DNA from: Rhinopomastus cyanomelas | Lineage: Eukaryota > Chordata > Aves > Bucerotiformes > Rhinopomastidae | NCBI GenBank assembly: GCA_013400115.1 | Contig: VXBP01005623.1 | Coordinates: 377,327-441,326, forward strand | Direction of reading: 5' to 3' | Length of the DNA stretch: 64,000 nt | In this document: positions 1 to 11,900 of the stretch, piece after piece | Layout of the letters: every line of letters starts with the position of its first letter | Numbering within the stretch: the first letter of the stretch is position 1 | Position numbers and translations under genes: made by a program | The notes under the pieces: generated by a model | What the model was told of the DNA's origin: nothing | The model's database searches: none | Seen by the model: the letters and a program-made list of their open reading frames with translations, nothing else

Positions 1-2087
1 TGAATTGCCTCAGCAGAGGCCAGTGATGCCAGAACTGCAGACATGAGGGCAGAACTCATGATCATGGGGGGATGGAGCACCCTTTTGGGCAGTGGGGAGG
101 GACTCTGCCAGTTTGGCTGCTTCTGAAAGTGCAGGTCAATATTCTGCCAAAAATCTGGATCATTAGGCTGGAGGCAGGGAAGGCTGCAACACACTCAGAG
201 CCTCCCTGCAGAGGCTGGTGCTGTGCCTGGCTCTGTAGGGTGTTTCCTGGGGCAGGCAAACGGCACAAACAGCTGAGCAGCAGAGCATGGAGGCACCTGC
301 TGCCTGGAGCATATCTCCCCTTGCCCAGCTAGGAGAGACAGCCCTTCACCCTAGAATAGACATCATGATGCCTGGGAGAAGGCATCTTGATGGAGCAGAG
401 TACCCTTCCTCTTGCCTGGAGCAGAGCGATGAGAAGGAATGTCACCTCTGCATCAGCAAGAGAACCTGAAGTTGATTGTCCTGTCACCATGGATGGACCA
501 GGCTGAGGTGAAACCACTGTTTCCACCAAACACCCTACATTTTTTGTGTGGTCAGGGGATAATTGGGGCTTCTCAAAGGATGTCTGTCAGCTCTCATCCA
601 CTGATACCAGCAGGGGTTAAATATGAGCTGGATGTCTACTTACTAGCTCAGGATGGGAAAAGGGCGGAAAAAAAGAGAAAGGAAATCCAGAGGCAGTCCC
701 AGGCATGCCCAGGAGCAGACCTCTGGGCACCTCAGAAATTTTACTGGCAGGAATGTAGGCACTTGCAGACTTCAGACGCCTCCAGGGTTAGGCAGTAGCT
801 GAACAGGGGTTTTGAGGATCTAAATATTGGCCACAAATGCCTACGAGGCAGTTAGGCAGAGCTTACATGCCTAAACCTTTTTTTGTGGCTATAGCCCTAA
901 ACTAATATTATGGAAAATACCAGCAATTATTAGGGACTTCTTATCAGATTGGACACATATTCCCTTTGCATAACTTTACCCTGGCCTTATTAATGTGGTG
1001 CTCAGAGAGGATGAATACCTGTTCTGCATGAGTAATTAAGCCAAAGGCTCATGTGAGGGAGGTAGTTTATGGCCACTGAATAAACCCAGCTCTGTTTACC
1101 TCTACAGCTCCATCACTGAAACTAAATTTGGTCTTACTGCTAAATCTCCCTTGCTGCTTCGTTTGCCTGATTGCAAACAGACACCAGAACATGCAACTGC
1201 CCTGGGCTGACTGATGCCAAAATGCTGCCCTGGGAAGGAAATAGTCTTTCAAGTGTTATCGCCGCCACCACGACCGAGCGCAAGCAGAGCCACGGCACAT
1301 GACCAAACGTAAATAGAGCATTTCTTAGAAAAGCCATTTGTTTGCCTCCGTGATTTACTAGTCAGTGACATGAGGGCTATTTTTCCTTTGTTACTGGCAC
1401 TCACGTTCCTAATAACAAGGTACTTGACTTGAAGGTATTTGGCCAACCTCTCCAAAGTGCTATGTAAGCAGTAATCAGAGAGAGCTGGCTTCGTGAGTCA
1501 ACAAATTGCTCTCCCATGCTGATCAAACAGTCCTGGCATCTCTATAAAAAAAATACAAAAACAGATTTTGCACTAGCCTGCCCAGTTCTCTCTCTAAAAT
1601 TATTTATTGTAGTTGCATTTGGCAGCTCAGGCTTAAAATAACCAAGAGTGCCAATTGTTTTATTAATAACATTTGACATGTGATTTTCATTTGCGCTCAG
1701 AAGGATAAGGGAGATGGCCAGTGGGCCTCCAAAGGCTTTGTTGCCACCAACTGGCTTTCATTTGCTCAACCTAGGGATAGATGCTTGTCTCCTTTTGCAC
1801 CGTAAGTCCACAGCCTGTAGCAGAAAGCAGCCTGATACTTGGGTCGGAGTTAGCCGGGTCAGTAGAGCTGCGGTTTATTGCGGAAAGCCTTCACCCCAGC
1901 CCGCAGAGGGCTGTTCCTGTCACAGCACTTAACAACCAGGTCGCTGCACACGCTGCAGGCTTCACCAGGAGGAGGAGCTCAAATCTCAGGGGGATTTGTA
2001 CTCCATCTCTCTCTTGTACCCCCACCGTACGTGCTCGCAAATCCACACCGTGAATGCAAAACATGTATTTCCACGCTTGGCCTGGCT
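1..2087. other. Unique sequence without recognisable gene
   Basis: No open frame here resembles a protein family I know; the longest (1878-2264, +, 128 codons) runs into the neighbouring CR1 copy. The base composition is mixed. An AT-rich patch at about 1595-1700 contains short homeodomain-like motifs such as ATTAATAA, which can occur by chance. Confidence 0.6.
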
Positions 2088-2343
2088 ACTCCACTAGCAA
2101 CAGGACAAGAGGCAACAGCCTCGGTTGGTGCCAGGGAAGGTTTAGATTTGGCATCAGGAGAAATGTCTTCCCTGACAAGTGGTCAGGGGTTGGAACAGGC
2201 TGCCCAGGGATGGGGAGAATCACCGTCCCCGGAGGGGTTCAAAAATCAAGGGGACAGCGTTTAGTGAGCAGGGTGGGGTTGGGTTGACGATTGGACTGGG
2301 TGATCTTGGAGGTCACTTCCAACCTTAATGATTCTATGATTCT
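2088..2343 (+). mobile_element. CR1 LINE fragment, type C, 3' end
   Basis: The copy starts inside the end of ORF2, with a 'caacaggacaagaggcaac' block, and runs through 'ggaacaggctgcccaggga' to a complete 3' terminus. The end shows GGTTGACGATTGGACTGGG, TGATCTTGGAGGTCACTTCC and an ATTCTATGATTCT octamer tail at about 2331-2343. It is strongly 5'-truncated, as is usual for CR1. The reading frame is broken, so it is a dead copy. The 'gttgggttgacgattgga' stretch before the tail is typical of the older type C group. Confidence 0.92.
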
Positions 2344-3637
2344 CTGCAAATGAAGGCTTCAAAACGGAATGTAGATAGAAATATATCATCCCACTGCTGC
2401 CGTGCGCAAAGCGTTCTGTGAAAAATAATAGGGTTGTGTGAAAAATCTCACTTACTTTCAGCATGACTCCTGAGCTGGGAGTATTTTGGAAGCTTGGGTT
2501 AACCTGATGGACTTCCTGCCACCGCCTTTATGTTGACGTGAAATGAAAATGTGGGAAAACCCAATTTTGCATCAAAAAGCTCCTTCTGACCCCCAAAATG
2601 AAACACATCATTTTTGAACACATGTAGTAAAAGCAAAGGAAATGAAAAGGCGAGATTCACGAAGCAAGAAGCGGTGCTTTCCCCCTTTGTGCTGAGTGGC
2701 TGAGGGGTAAGAGAGGAATCCTTCAGTCCTCTGAAGTGTTTGAAGCCTGTAAAGTCACAGGTTACCCTGCCATGGCTGAGATGCGTCCCCTAGGTACAGC
2801 ACTAGGGGTGGGAGCCCTTCCAAGTCCTGTTGTTTAGGTCTTATTTTGGTTTTCCTGGGTCACTAGATGTTCCCTGAACTCAGGGGATGCCTATTCCCCA
2901 GGAGGGACTTCCCGTGAGGCCACAGAGTTCTGGTGCTTTTTAACAAAAGCGTTACTTCAACGTTTGTTTTCTTCCAAAGTGCCGTTAAAATAGTTTCACT
3001 TATTGCAGGACCACAAACATCTGCTAATTATGGATCCTGCATTTATTTATTATATTGTTTAAGAGCCAGGTCTTATTGACCTCCACTTAAGCACTTCTGA
3101 ACATGTTACCCCATATATGTGTATAGACTGCTGTGTTGGGAAGTGCTAACAAGTGCCATCGTGGGAGTCTTGAATTCAAAGACAGTTTGCCAACCTCATT
3201 AAGCCCATTAGCTTGCCAAGGCCACTTTTTCCAGTCCAGTAGAAGCAAGGCTTAAGTCCCTTCATATGGCAAAACAGCTGCTAGCAATGGGAGCAGCCTG
3301 ATGTGGGCAGAGGGAGCTGAGCTCTCTCAGGGAGACTTGTCTGGTTTGGTGCCAGAGGATGGCAGTTCATGCTTGAAACCAAAGGAGCTGTGAGAAGGGC
3401 CCTAAAAAACCATGGGATGATGTCACGTCCTGATCTGAAGAGAAGGGAGCGACTCAGGCTCATGGATTCACTGGGGAGACTTATTCCATTGGTCCACATG
3501 AAAGTCAAAGTTCACTGTAATTATCAGATTCCAAACGTTGTTAATCAAAGTCTGGTAGCAACAGGCCATCGTGCAAAAAGGTCTGCATTAGGCTGTGGAG
3601 ACATCTGCTTTCATGTACAGGAGAAGGGCAGATTTTT
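2344..3637. other. Unique sequence, nothing recognised
   Basis: No gene, RNA or repeat is recognised. An AT-rich stretch at 3020-3070 (ATTTATTTATTATATTG) is the only compositional feature. Confidence 0.55.
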
Positions 3638-4202
3638 CAGAATCACAGAGTTATCAGGGTTGGATGAGACTTCTAGAGAGTGTTTATCCCATTCTCCTGC
3701 CCCCTCAGCTGCCAGGATTATCTACACCATGTTACACAGGAGTGCAACCACATGGGCTTTGAATATCTCCAGAGAAAGAGGCTCCATAACCCCTCTGGGG
3801 AGAATAAAGGAGGAAGATGACCTCTCTAGACCTACTGGCTGCTCTTCTTAATGCACTCTTAATGATCCATTAGCCTTTTTGGCAACAGGGGGACATGTTG
3901 GCTCATGGTCAATTCATTGTGCATCAGGACTCCAAGATCTTTCTCCTCAGGGCTGCTTTCCAACAGGTGTACCCCTAACCTATACCGATGCCTGGGGTTG
4001 CTCTTCCCCAGGAGCAGGACCCTACATTTACTCTTGTTGAACCTCGTTAGGTTCCTTTCTACTCAACCCTCCACGTGTCCAGGAATGGCAGCAGAACCCT
4101 CTGGTGTGTCAGCCACTGCTCCCAGCTTTGCATCATCAGCAACCCTGCTGAGGGTGGACTCCGTCCCCTTGTCCAGCTCACAGAGAAAATTCAAGAAAGT
4201 AG
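3638..4202 (-). mobile_element. CR1 LINE fragment with internal deletion
   Basis: Read on the minus strand, the 3' end lies at 3638 (AGAATCACAGAG on the plus strand) and the copy extends back into the reverse-transcriptase part of ORF2. The stretch 3860-4190 matches the CR1 region with 'gctcatggtcaa', 'ctgctttccaacaggt', 'gcaggaccctacattta', 'gttgaacctcgttaggttcc' and 'tctggtgtgtcagccactgc'. About 400 bases of normal CR1 sequence are missing at a junction near 3798-3803, where the gggcagcc region jumps straight to the 'agaataaaggaggaagatgacctctctaga' region. Frames are broken. Confidence 0.9.
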
Positions 4203-5791
4203 GATAAGCAGAACCAACTCTTCAAAGGGTGGCAAGATGCTCTAGGCATTCAACAAATTCAAAAGCCAGACTACGTATTTGCACACCAAATATGGAGGTA
4301 GGACAATGCCTCAGGTTAGTATCTTGATGCCTACCAAGCTTTTTGGCCCTCTGCTTGAAGGACACACTACTGGTCTCTAGCTGCATCAGCTGGAGAGGGG
4401 CACAATCAGACAGTTCCACAGCAACGTGCAGAGGGCAAGAGCAGCCTAGATGCTTCCAGTCTTAAAAAGTGAGACTCAGATGATAACGGTGGCATTGGCA
4501 TTTTACCAGGGAATTCAAAAATAAGGCAGCAATATACAGATTTACAAGAGTTCAAACTATTGAATTCTGCACTCTTTAGGTGCTTTTTATCTGTGAGGGA
4601 AAGGAGAAGCTGTGAAAATTCATGGTAAGTTTCGTGATTCCCAGGCCAGCACTGCCTGCAAAGCCCATCCTTCCCCTTGGATGTATTATTCTCCTTAGGG
4701 GAGGGGTCTTCAGACAAGAGTACTTTTAAAAGGCAAATCCCCTTTTCACTCTGTTTGCACTGAAGTTACCCATTAACTCCTCATGATTTGTTTTGTCCAA
4801 ATCACTCTATTAGATTTGGGATCTTCCCTACCTTTGTATTCAGCCCGACATCCTCCAAACACTAACCCAGCACAAAACCAGAAGCTGCCCGATTCCCAAG
4901 AAGACTGGTAGAGGTGCTCACTGCGGTCTGGCCGGGAACAAGTGTTACACAAGAAGGAAAATAAACCAAGATTTGCTCAGGAGCACAGTTTGTGGTAAAA
5001 TCCACGAGTGAACGTGTTTCAGACATTGCTTTTACATTTAATTTACAGTTTCCAAGTGTTTGTCTCATCAGGTGGGATTTCACATGTTGACTATAGGTAG
5101 AACACACCTGATTTTATAGTTCCCTTGTCTGACTTAAATAGGAGACAGATACTCTGTGTATCTACTCTGTGGAAGGGTTGGAAATCTGTTTCTTGTTTCT
5201 TCTTCCCTTGCTTTCTGTAATTATTTTATGCTCCAGTCTGTCTCCACATGGAAAATGACTTGTTGAGCCTTTCCATAATCACCTGTCTTCCACATCTAAG
5301 CAAGCATCCAGCGTCTGAAAATTATTAGACATGTAATTAATAAGTTGAGTTTACTAGTGAGAGAATAGATAAAGGAAGAGATTTTTTGCCTTTTATCAAA
5401 GTCACTGCTTTTAGTGGTTTTAAAAAATAACCTTGGATATTTTCCTTGAGGTCAAGAATTATCTAAACACTTTTCCCTTGGCATCTACAAGTGTGTGACT
5501 TTTTTTTTACTAGTGGCAGATTTCAGTGGATCTCAGCTTTATAGGACTTCCAGTTTCTCGACACGATGTGCAGAGCACCAGTACGTAGGTGTCTCTACAG
5601 AACTGGTCTGTAGAATCTTTACAATACCTACTCAGCAAGAATTGCTTTCTCAGACATTGTACAGTTATTCACTCAGGATGGATGGCAGCAGATGTTTAGA
5701 GCAGCAGCACCACTGGAAGAACAGCTGTTCCAAAGTCAACTGTACAGAGTATCCAGCATCCCTTGATTATTCCTAAACAGTCTTGATCATA
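4203..5791. other. Unique sequence, nothing recognised
   Basis: No open frame longer than 103 codons and no recognisable domain. A short T-run lies near 5499-5508, and 5320-5430 is AT-rich with ATTAATAA-type motifs. Confidence 0.55.
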
Positions 5792-6052
5792 GTGTCACAG
5801 AATTGTCAAGGTTAGAAAAGACCTTCAAGATCATCAAGTCCAGCTGCCCACCCTACAATCCTAAACCACTAAACCATCTCCTGAAGTACCTTGTTTGCCC
5901 ATTTCTTGAACCCCTCCATGGACAGTGCCTCCAGTCCCTCCCTGGGCAGCCTGCTCCAAGGCTTCCCCACTCTTTCCGGGAAGATGTTTTTCCTAAGATC
6001 TGATCTGAACCTCCCCTGGCACAACTTGACCCCATTTCCTATTATCCTATAT
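5792..6052 (-). mobile_element. CR1 LINE fragment, type C
   Basis: On the minus strand the element ends at about 5792 with a degenerate tail. It carries the type C landmarks 'aaaccatctcctgaag', 'cctgggcagcctgctccaag', 'gggaagatgtttttcctaag' and 'ctggcacaacttgacc' (all as seen on the plus strand). It is truncated at about 6052, within the 'cctattatcctat' block of the ORF2 C-terminal region. Several indels relative to sister copies suggest an old insertion. Confidence 0.9.
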
Positions 6053-8693
6053 TAGATATGTCTAACACTTCTCAGGAAATCTCTTCATAGGATCAGGACC
6101 CCATAGTTATCAATTACTGTGCGTTAACATGAATCTAATAAAGAACTTGAAGTATCTGTGCATTCTTCAGCTCTGTTTCATATTATTTGAAGCCATCACC
6201 ACATGTGTGTTTTTCATGCTTGCTGCAGTATTTTAGGAGGAGTCTTGGCTGTAGATCACACTCCAGCACCACCAGTGCTGTCTCACGTCATTGACTCTTC
6301 CTTACTTTGCTCAGTCAGAGTCCAGTAGGATGCCACCATCTGTCAGAGCCCACAAGGAGGCACAGGGTCTGAGAGTGGATTCTCATGAGAAAGACAGCAG
6401 TGTGAACAGGAAATGTCCCACCAGGAATCCCTTATTGGGACAGGCTCCTGTGGAAAAGAACAAACCCTTATTGTGCCTATTGCAGTTTTAACTTTATATT
6501 CTTGTGCTTATCCTTTGATTCATTCTGTCTCCCCCCACTCTATTCCCATCCAACGGGTGGGAAACAGGATATTTTGTGAAATTCTTTCCTTCCTGTGTGG
6601 GTCTACATGACATCTTTAATTAGCAACCGTCTGCAATGGAAGTGAAGGAACAGAAATCCTTTCTGTCCTGCTGAGGAGATCAGAATGAAGTGGCTTTTTG
6701 AGCAAGTATTTAAGGCATCGCTTTCTGTCATTGATGAAGATCACTGATGTCAATATTTAAAAATATCACACACCAAAAAGCCCCTTTTAAAACAGAGCTC
6801 CCTGCAGAACGCGTGGTCAGCATGAGCTTTGCAACCATTAGTCCTCTTTATGTTCCACTGGAGAAGCCACCATACAAAAGAGTGATGGGAGAGAGACCTC
6901 TGCCTGCTTCTTTGGGGAGAGCTCCAGCCAGCTGGCACTTGCCATTTAACCTGTAATGAGCAGGAGCCTTTGTTTCATTAGTAACTTTGCCCTGGGAGCT
7001 GAGCAGAACAGAGCAGAGTGGCCTTCTGTAGACAACTACTGTGGGTGCAAGGACTTTTTTGATGTTGGGGTTGGACACTGTGGAGACACAGAGAGCAATG
7101 CTGCCTAGGAAGGAGATCAAAGTAGAGACAAGCCTGGAGAGCATCTGGACCCAATTCTTCTCTGCCTTGCTCTGTAGATTGGTGGGTTTATGTGGCTGTT
7201 AAGCCTCGTCTAGCTGGACTGTCTTTAAAGACCAACAGTTCAAGTGATAGCACCCAGCTTCTGGATGTCCTATAGCTTTGGCCTATTCCTTTCTCCCTGA
7301 CCCACAGAGCTAATATTCCCTTTTCTCACTGCTGCGGCTGTAGAGCCCCAGGGAACGTGAAGATGATCCTGGTTTCTGATTTTCTTTTTTGATTTTTTTT
7401 TTTCCTTTTAATTAGTTTGATCCTCTGATGTTTTACCTGGCATCTGGAACCCTCCTTTACACCCCTACACAGCAGCATGCATTCATCTTGTGAAAACAAA
7501 CAGCAGCCACACAAGAAGCTAGATGGGGGGATAAACAGGTCCTGTGTGCCAGCTCCTTCAGCTCCAGAAGCGTGGGGGTATGGACCCAGAACACTGCAGA
7601 ACAAAGGGGTGTGCTGTGGGAAGGGGTCTGTCACACCCAAAACATGCCTGAGACTTAGTGTGGAAAAGCGTTGAGGAGCTCACCAGGCTGAGAAGAGTCT
7701 CACAGATAGAAGAGAACACTTCTTCCATGCTGAGCTCGTGCATCAAGTCTCCAAACTCCTATTGTCACAGCAACAGGTTTGCCCACAGCTACATCAGAAT
7801 ATTAAGCAGTTAGAGGGCTGCCTCCTGATTTTAACGAGGATGTAATCAGGAAACAAGCGTGTGCCTGGTCGTGTATGTCCTGGGACTGCATGTCCAAAGG
7901 AAGTTTGCACACCCAGATAAACCAGCTACTGGTAACGATTGAACCTATAACCCTGAGCAAAGATTCCTAGTGTGTGGATGTTGCTAATGGCATTAACTGT
8001 CTTTATCACATCTTGTAAAGTGTTATCAGGCAAACTACAGGTGTTAAGCAGGTAAAAGCTGTAGCTTGAGGCAACAGATAAGAACAAGAACGTTTCTCTT
8101 GCATCTGAAGCACTGTTCCCTACTAGCGATTTCCTGAGAGAAAGTGTCAGCATATCAAAGAGAAAAACGAAAGACTTGTTTAGGCTTTAGGGCAGGATAG
8201 ACAGGGGATTTTGTAGGCAGGTTTAGGAGAAGCTTTACAATAAACCTGATTCCTATTAGCAATCTCCTCCCCAATCACAACCAAACCTTGCTTACATTTA
8301 CAGAAGAATACCCCTCCTTTGTTTTAAACGAGAATTTGCTGGTATCATTAACAGCCATGGCTTGTGAACTTGTAAAATACGTGGAGGAGGAGGAGCAGGA
8401 GCGTTTGAGCCACAGGAGCTACCATGTGCCACACGCACCCAGAATAAATGGGCAGCAACACTACATGGAGGCTTGTTTGCAGTTCCAAGACTGGATGCAC
8501 ATTGTTTGGCTTAGCTCCAGCCCTGTGCCACAGCAAGCACACAAAGGGTCAATAAACCAGTTTGGATGATACACCTGAAAGCCAATACAGAATTCTACTA
8601 TTACTGCTCTGCTGTACATTACCTCTGTTCTTGGTTTGTCCAGCCTCTTTTACAAGTGAGATGGCTTGGTGCTTTGGGGCCTCAGCCCCCTAA
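6053..8693. other. Unique sequence with a T-rich tract
   Basis: No gene recognised. A T-rich tract lies at about 7379-7412 and a short GGA-type run at about 8383-8397. The open frames at 6848-7144 (-) and 7326-7640 (-) are about 100 codons long and show no family features. Confidence 0.55.
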
Positions 8694-8956
8694 GATCACA
8701 GAATGTACTGGGTTGGAAGGAACCTCCAAAGGTCATTTAGTCCAACCTTAATCAACGAGCAGGGATATTTCTAACTAGAACAAATTGCCAAGAGCACCAC
8801 CCAGCTTGGCCTTGAATGGTTCCAGGAATGTGGCCTCCACCACCTCTCTAGGCAATCCAAAACCCACAGATTCAAGAGCTTTTTTCTCATGTCCAGCCTC
8901 AATCTACACTTTTACAGCTTAAAACCATAGCCCTTCATCCCATCATTACATGTCTT
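8694..8956 (-). mobile_element. CR1 LINE fragment, type B
   Basis: The minus-strand 3' end begins at GATCACAGAATG (8694), followed by 'gggttggaaggaacctcc'. Type B landmarks are 'cctccaccacctctctaggc', 'cagattcaagagc', 'catgtccagcctcaatct' and a 'cttaaaaccatagcccttca' segment. It is 5'-truncated at about 8956, in the C-terminal part of ORF2. No frame survives across the copy. Confidence 0.92.
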
Positions 8957-11900
8957 CAGACTCTGCCTGAGGAACTTGGTGCCTGTACACTAAGCCTCCA
9001 TCTGCGTACGTTACAAACTCCTGCTCATGGCTCCTGAAAAAAGAGACTTGGCAGAAAAGGCTGAGCTGCCTCCACTCTTAGAACTGGGCTCACATGTCTG
9101 TTTAAAATGCAGATGGCCCTCTCTTCAAGTGCACAAACTGCTGCACACATAATGAAGAAATAAAAGGTGTTTATGCCCAGCTCTAGTTGGAACCACAAGT
9201 CTGTATTTTTGAGAGCTCAACCTCTCTAACTCAGAGCGACCAATTCTCTTTGTGTGAAACACAACTTCCTTGAACAACTTCATATTTCTTCTCACTCCAA
9301 GAAAGAGAGGAAATTATGAGAAGGAAAGATTAGCGTAAGAGGTACAGGTCATAAGTATCTTAAAACCAGGTCCTGATAAAAGTCGTTTGCACTTCTACGG
9401 TCAGCCAGAGGTTTCAATTCACTGTTAAGACAGAGGCTCTGGGAGGAGAGGCAGGGCCATACCCAGGCACCAGAAAGCACAGAACAGAGGCTTGGTCCAG
9501 ATTTCCAGTCTCGACTTCTATCTGCCCAACCTGAACTGTAAACCACGGGAACTGCAACAAGTCAAAACCAACCATGAAAAGGGTAAAAACCCCAAAACCT
9601 AGCACAAAAATGCTGCACGTTCAAACCATTATCAGAACGATCTCCCTTCAGATACAAACTGCTGCAAGTGAAACTCAGCCCACCTTGTCATCCTCAGGTT
9701 CATTGTTAAATGAGCTGGTTTTGTCAAGATTTCAGCAAGCCAGTCAGTGTGCTTGTCGGTTCAGTGCTTGTAACAACCATCTCACACTGCAGTGAGACTC
9801 TCCTGCAGCCTCTCAGCCATCACAACGAGTGTTACGGGATGTTTTATCTAATAGCATCACTACATCTGCAAAGACAATGCCCCAGAAAAGTGAGAATTCT
9901 GGGGTCTGTGCCCACATTCATGGTGGATCAAAGCTGAAACCCTGAGTGAGCCCTTTGGATGCTGGAGAAAACAGTCCTGGATTTGTGAAGGCAGCCTGCA
10001 TCTGTGTCATGGTGTGGTCCAGGTACTGAAGGGCCAGCTTTTCAGGTGCCTGGCCACAGCGTTAAGAAATACAAGCCAGTTAGTTTACCCCATTTACTAC
10101 CCTCATCTAACAGCAGTAGATCAGTCCCCGATCTAAACAGCCCAATCTCAGTTACCAAGATCGACTGATTGAAGTAATTGAGGCAATCTTACCTAACGTT
10201 TGCCTTAAATGATCTGGCAGTCTGATCCAGATAAGATTTCAAACAGTCTCAGTGCTTTTGATCTCAAATTAGCTTCAGGATTAACTCGGGCTTGGTTCAG
10301 ACACAGTAAAAAAAAATCCCTCAAGTGTATCCTGAACCACAACCGCACTCGAGCCCTCCTCCTGATTCTCACAGCTTTGTCAGGTTTCATCTCAACCCAG
10401 TACATCCCCATTGCAGAGCTGTGCTGGGGATGCTGTGAGCTGTCGGGCAGCACTAGGAAGCTGAGGGGCACAGCAAGAGAGCACTTCCAGAAAATCCTGC
10501 GGCTGGGAAGCGGAGGCAGGAAGACGAGAGCCCTCTCCTCTTCCTGCCAAGAGATGTGTCCTTCCAGCACATGTGACACTACATGAATTTATGTGAGACA
10601 GCAGTCAATAAGGAGACAGTTCAAAGCAAGCCTGAGCATTTAAGGAGCCTTCCTTCTGCCTCGGCCCCACGGGACTGTTTCAGACAGAGAAGTTGCTCGC
10701 ACCACACAGGACGTGGAATTCCACGTACAAAGCCCTGTGTTATTCCAGTATTTGCTGCTCCTCCATGTGCTCTCTTCCCACGGACAGTTCAGGTGCATCA
10801 GGGCAATTCTAAAGACAGTTTTGAACTGTGACTTAGCCCTAACTGCCACCGTGCTCAGCTCAGCAGGCAGATGCCTGGCAGGATGCTTCAGTCGCTCCTG
10901 TCACTCCTTGCAATGAGCTCTCCCAGGCAACAGATTTACAACCTGAAGTAACAACATACCCCTGAAAATTGTTATCTGAAGGGGTTCTGGTTCACACTGC
11001 TCTGTTCATCTTTAGGCTTTATGGTGTTAATTCCCGTTTTTTTTAAAGGAAAGGAGGCCTCTAAGCTCAGGTTTTTCAGAGGACTAAGCTGTGAATAGCT
11101 GCAGATGTGCTTCTGGGCATCTCAGGCTTACCAAAACCCAGACCTGTAATTAGCAGCTCTCTTTTTATCATTTAACCTTCGCCACTGTTTGAAAGAGCTA
11201 GTCCTAAGTAGCCAATTTACTTTACAAAGTGAGCTTGAGCTTCTTAACTCCCTTAGAAATGCTCCACTCTTTTTACCTCGAGTATACAGAAGTGTTTGTG
11301 TATCACCTAGAACCACAGAGCCTGATTCTGATTAGGCTGTGGGTACCAGTGCTAGGTTATTATTCTAAGATAGGATCATGGAGAAACTTCAGTAGCAACT
11401 TAATTTAAGCACCATCATTACTTCTGAGTGGAAGCATTTTATTCAAGTGAGTGACTGTATTTGTAGTGTGGAATAACTATGGCTGCAGGGTTCAGTTAAG
11501 GTCTGCAATTATTGCGTTAACTCTTACCTTATACTGCTGCCTACAGGTCCGTGTTTAAAATCAGGGTGTTAGTCTAGCTTATGGTTAACCAGGGCTCCTG
11601 TCCCAAAGCTTAGAAAACAAGCAAGATAAGAAAGGTGTGGGAGAGGCTGAACCCATTCTGACTTCTCCTGGTTATGTCTGTGTATGGAACGGAGTAGGTT
11701 TCTTCCACTGCCCTGAAGCTGCTGCAGAGGGGCTGGTTTTGCAGCACATGGGAAAGGAATTGAAAAGGAAGAGAGGAGGGGGTAGTGATGCCTGTGTTCA
11801 GGGTGCTGTGGGGGCAAGCACGGCAACACCTGAACGGCAGCCCTCCACACGGCAGGCAGGTCTTTGCTATGATGTCTGTTGCAAACTGTGATCTCTACCT

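Noticed and set aside
10205..10586. Overlapping 124- and 125-codon open frames on both strands as a gene
   Set aside because: Opposite-strand frames of equal length over the same DNA, with no recognised domain, point to chance absence of stops.
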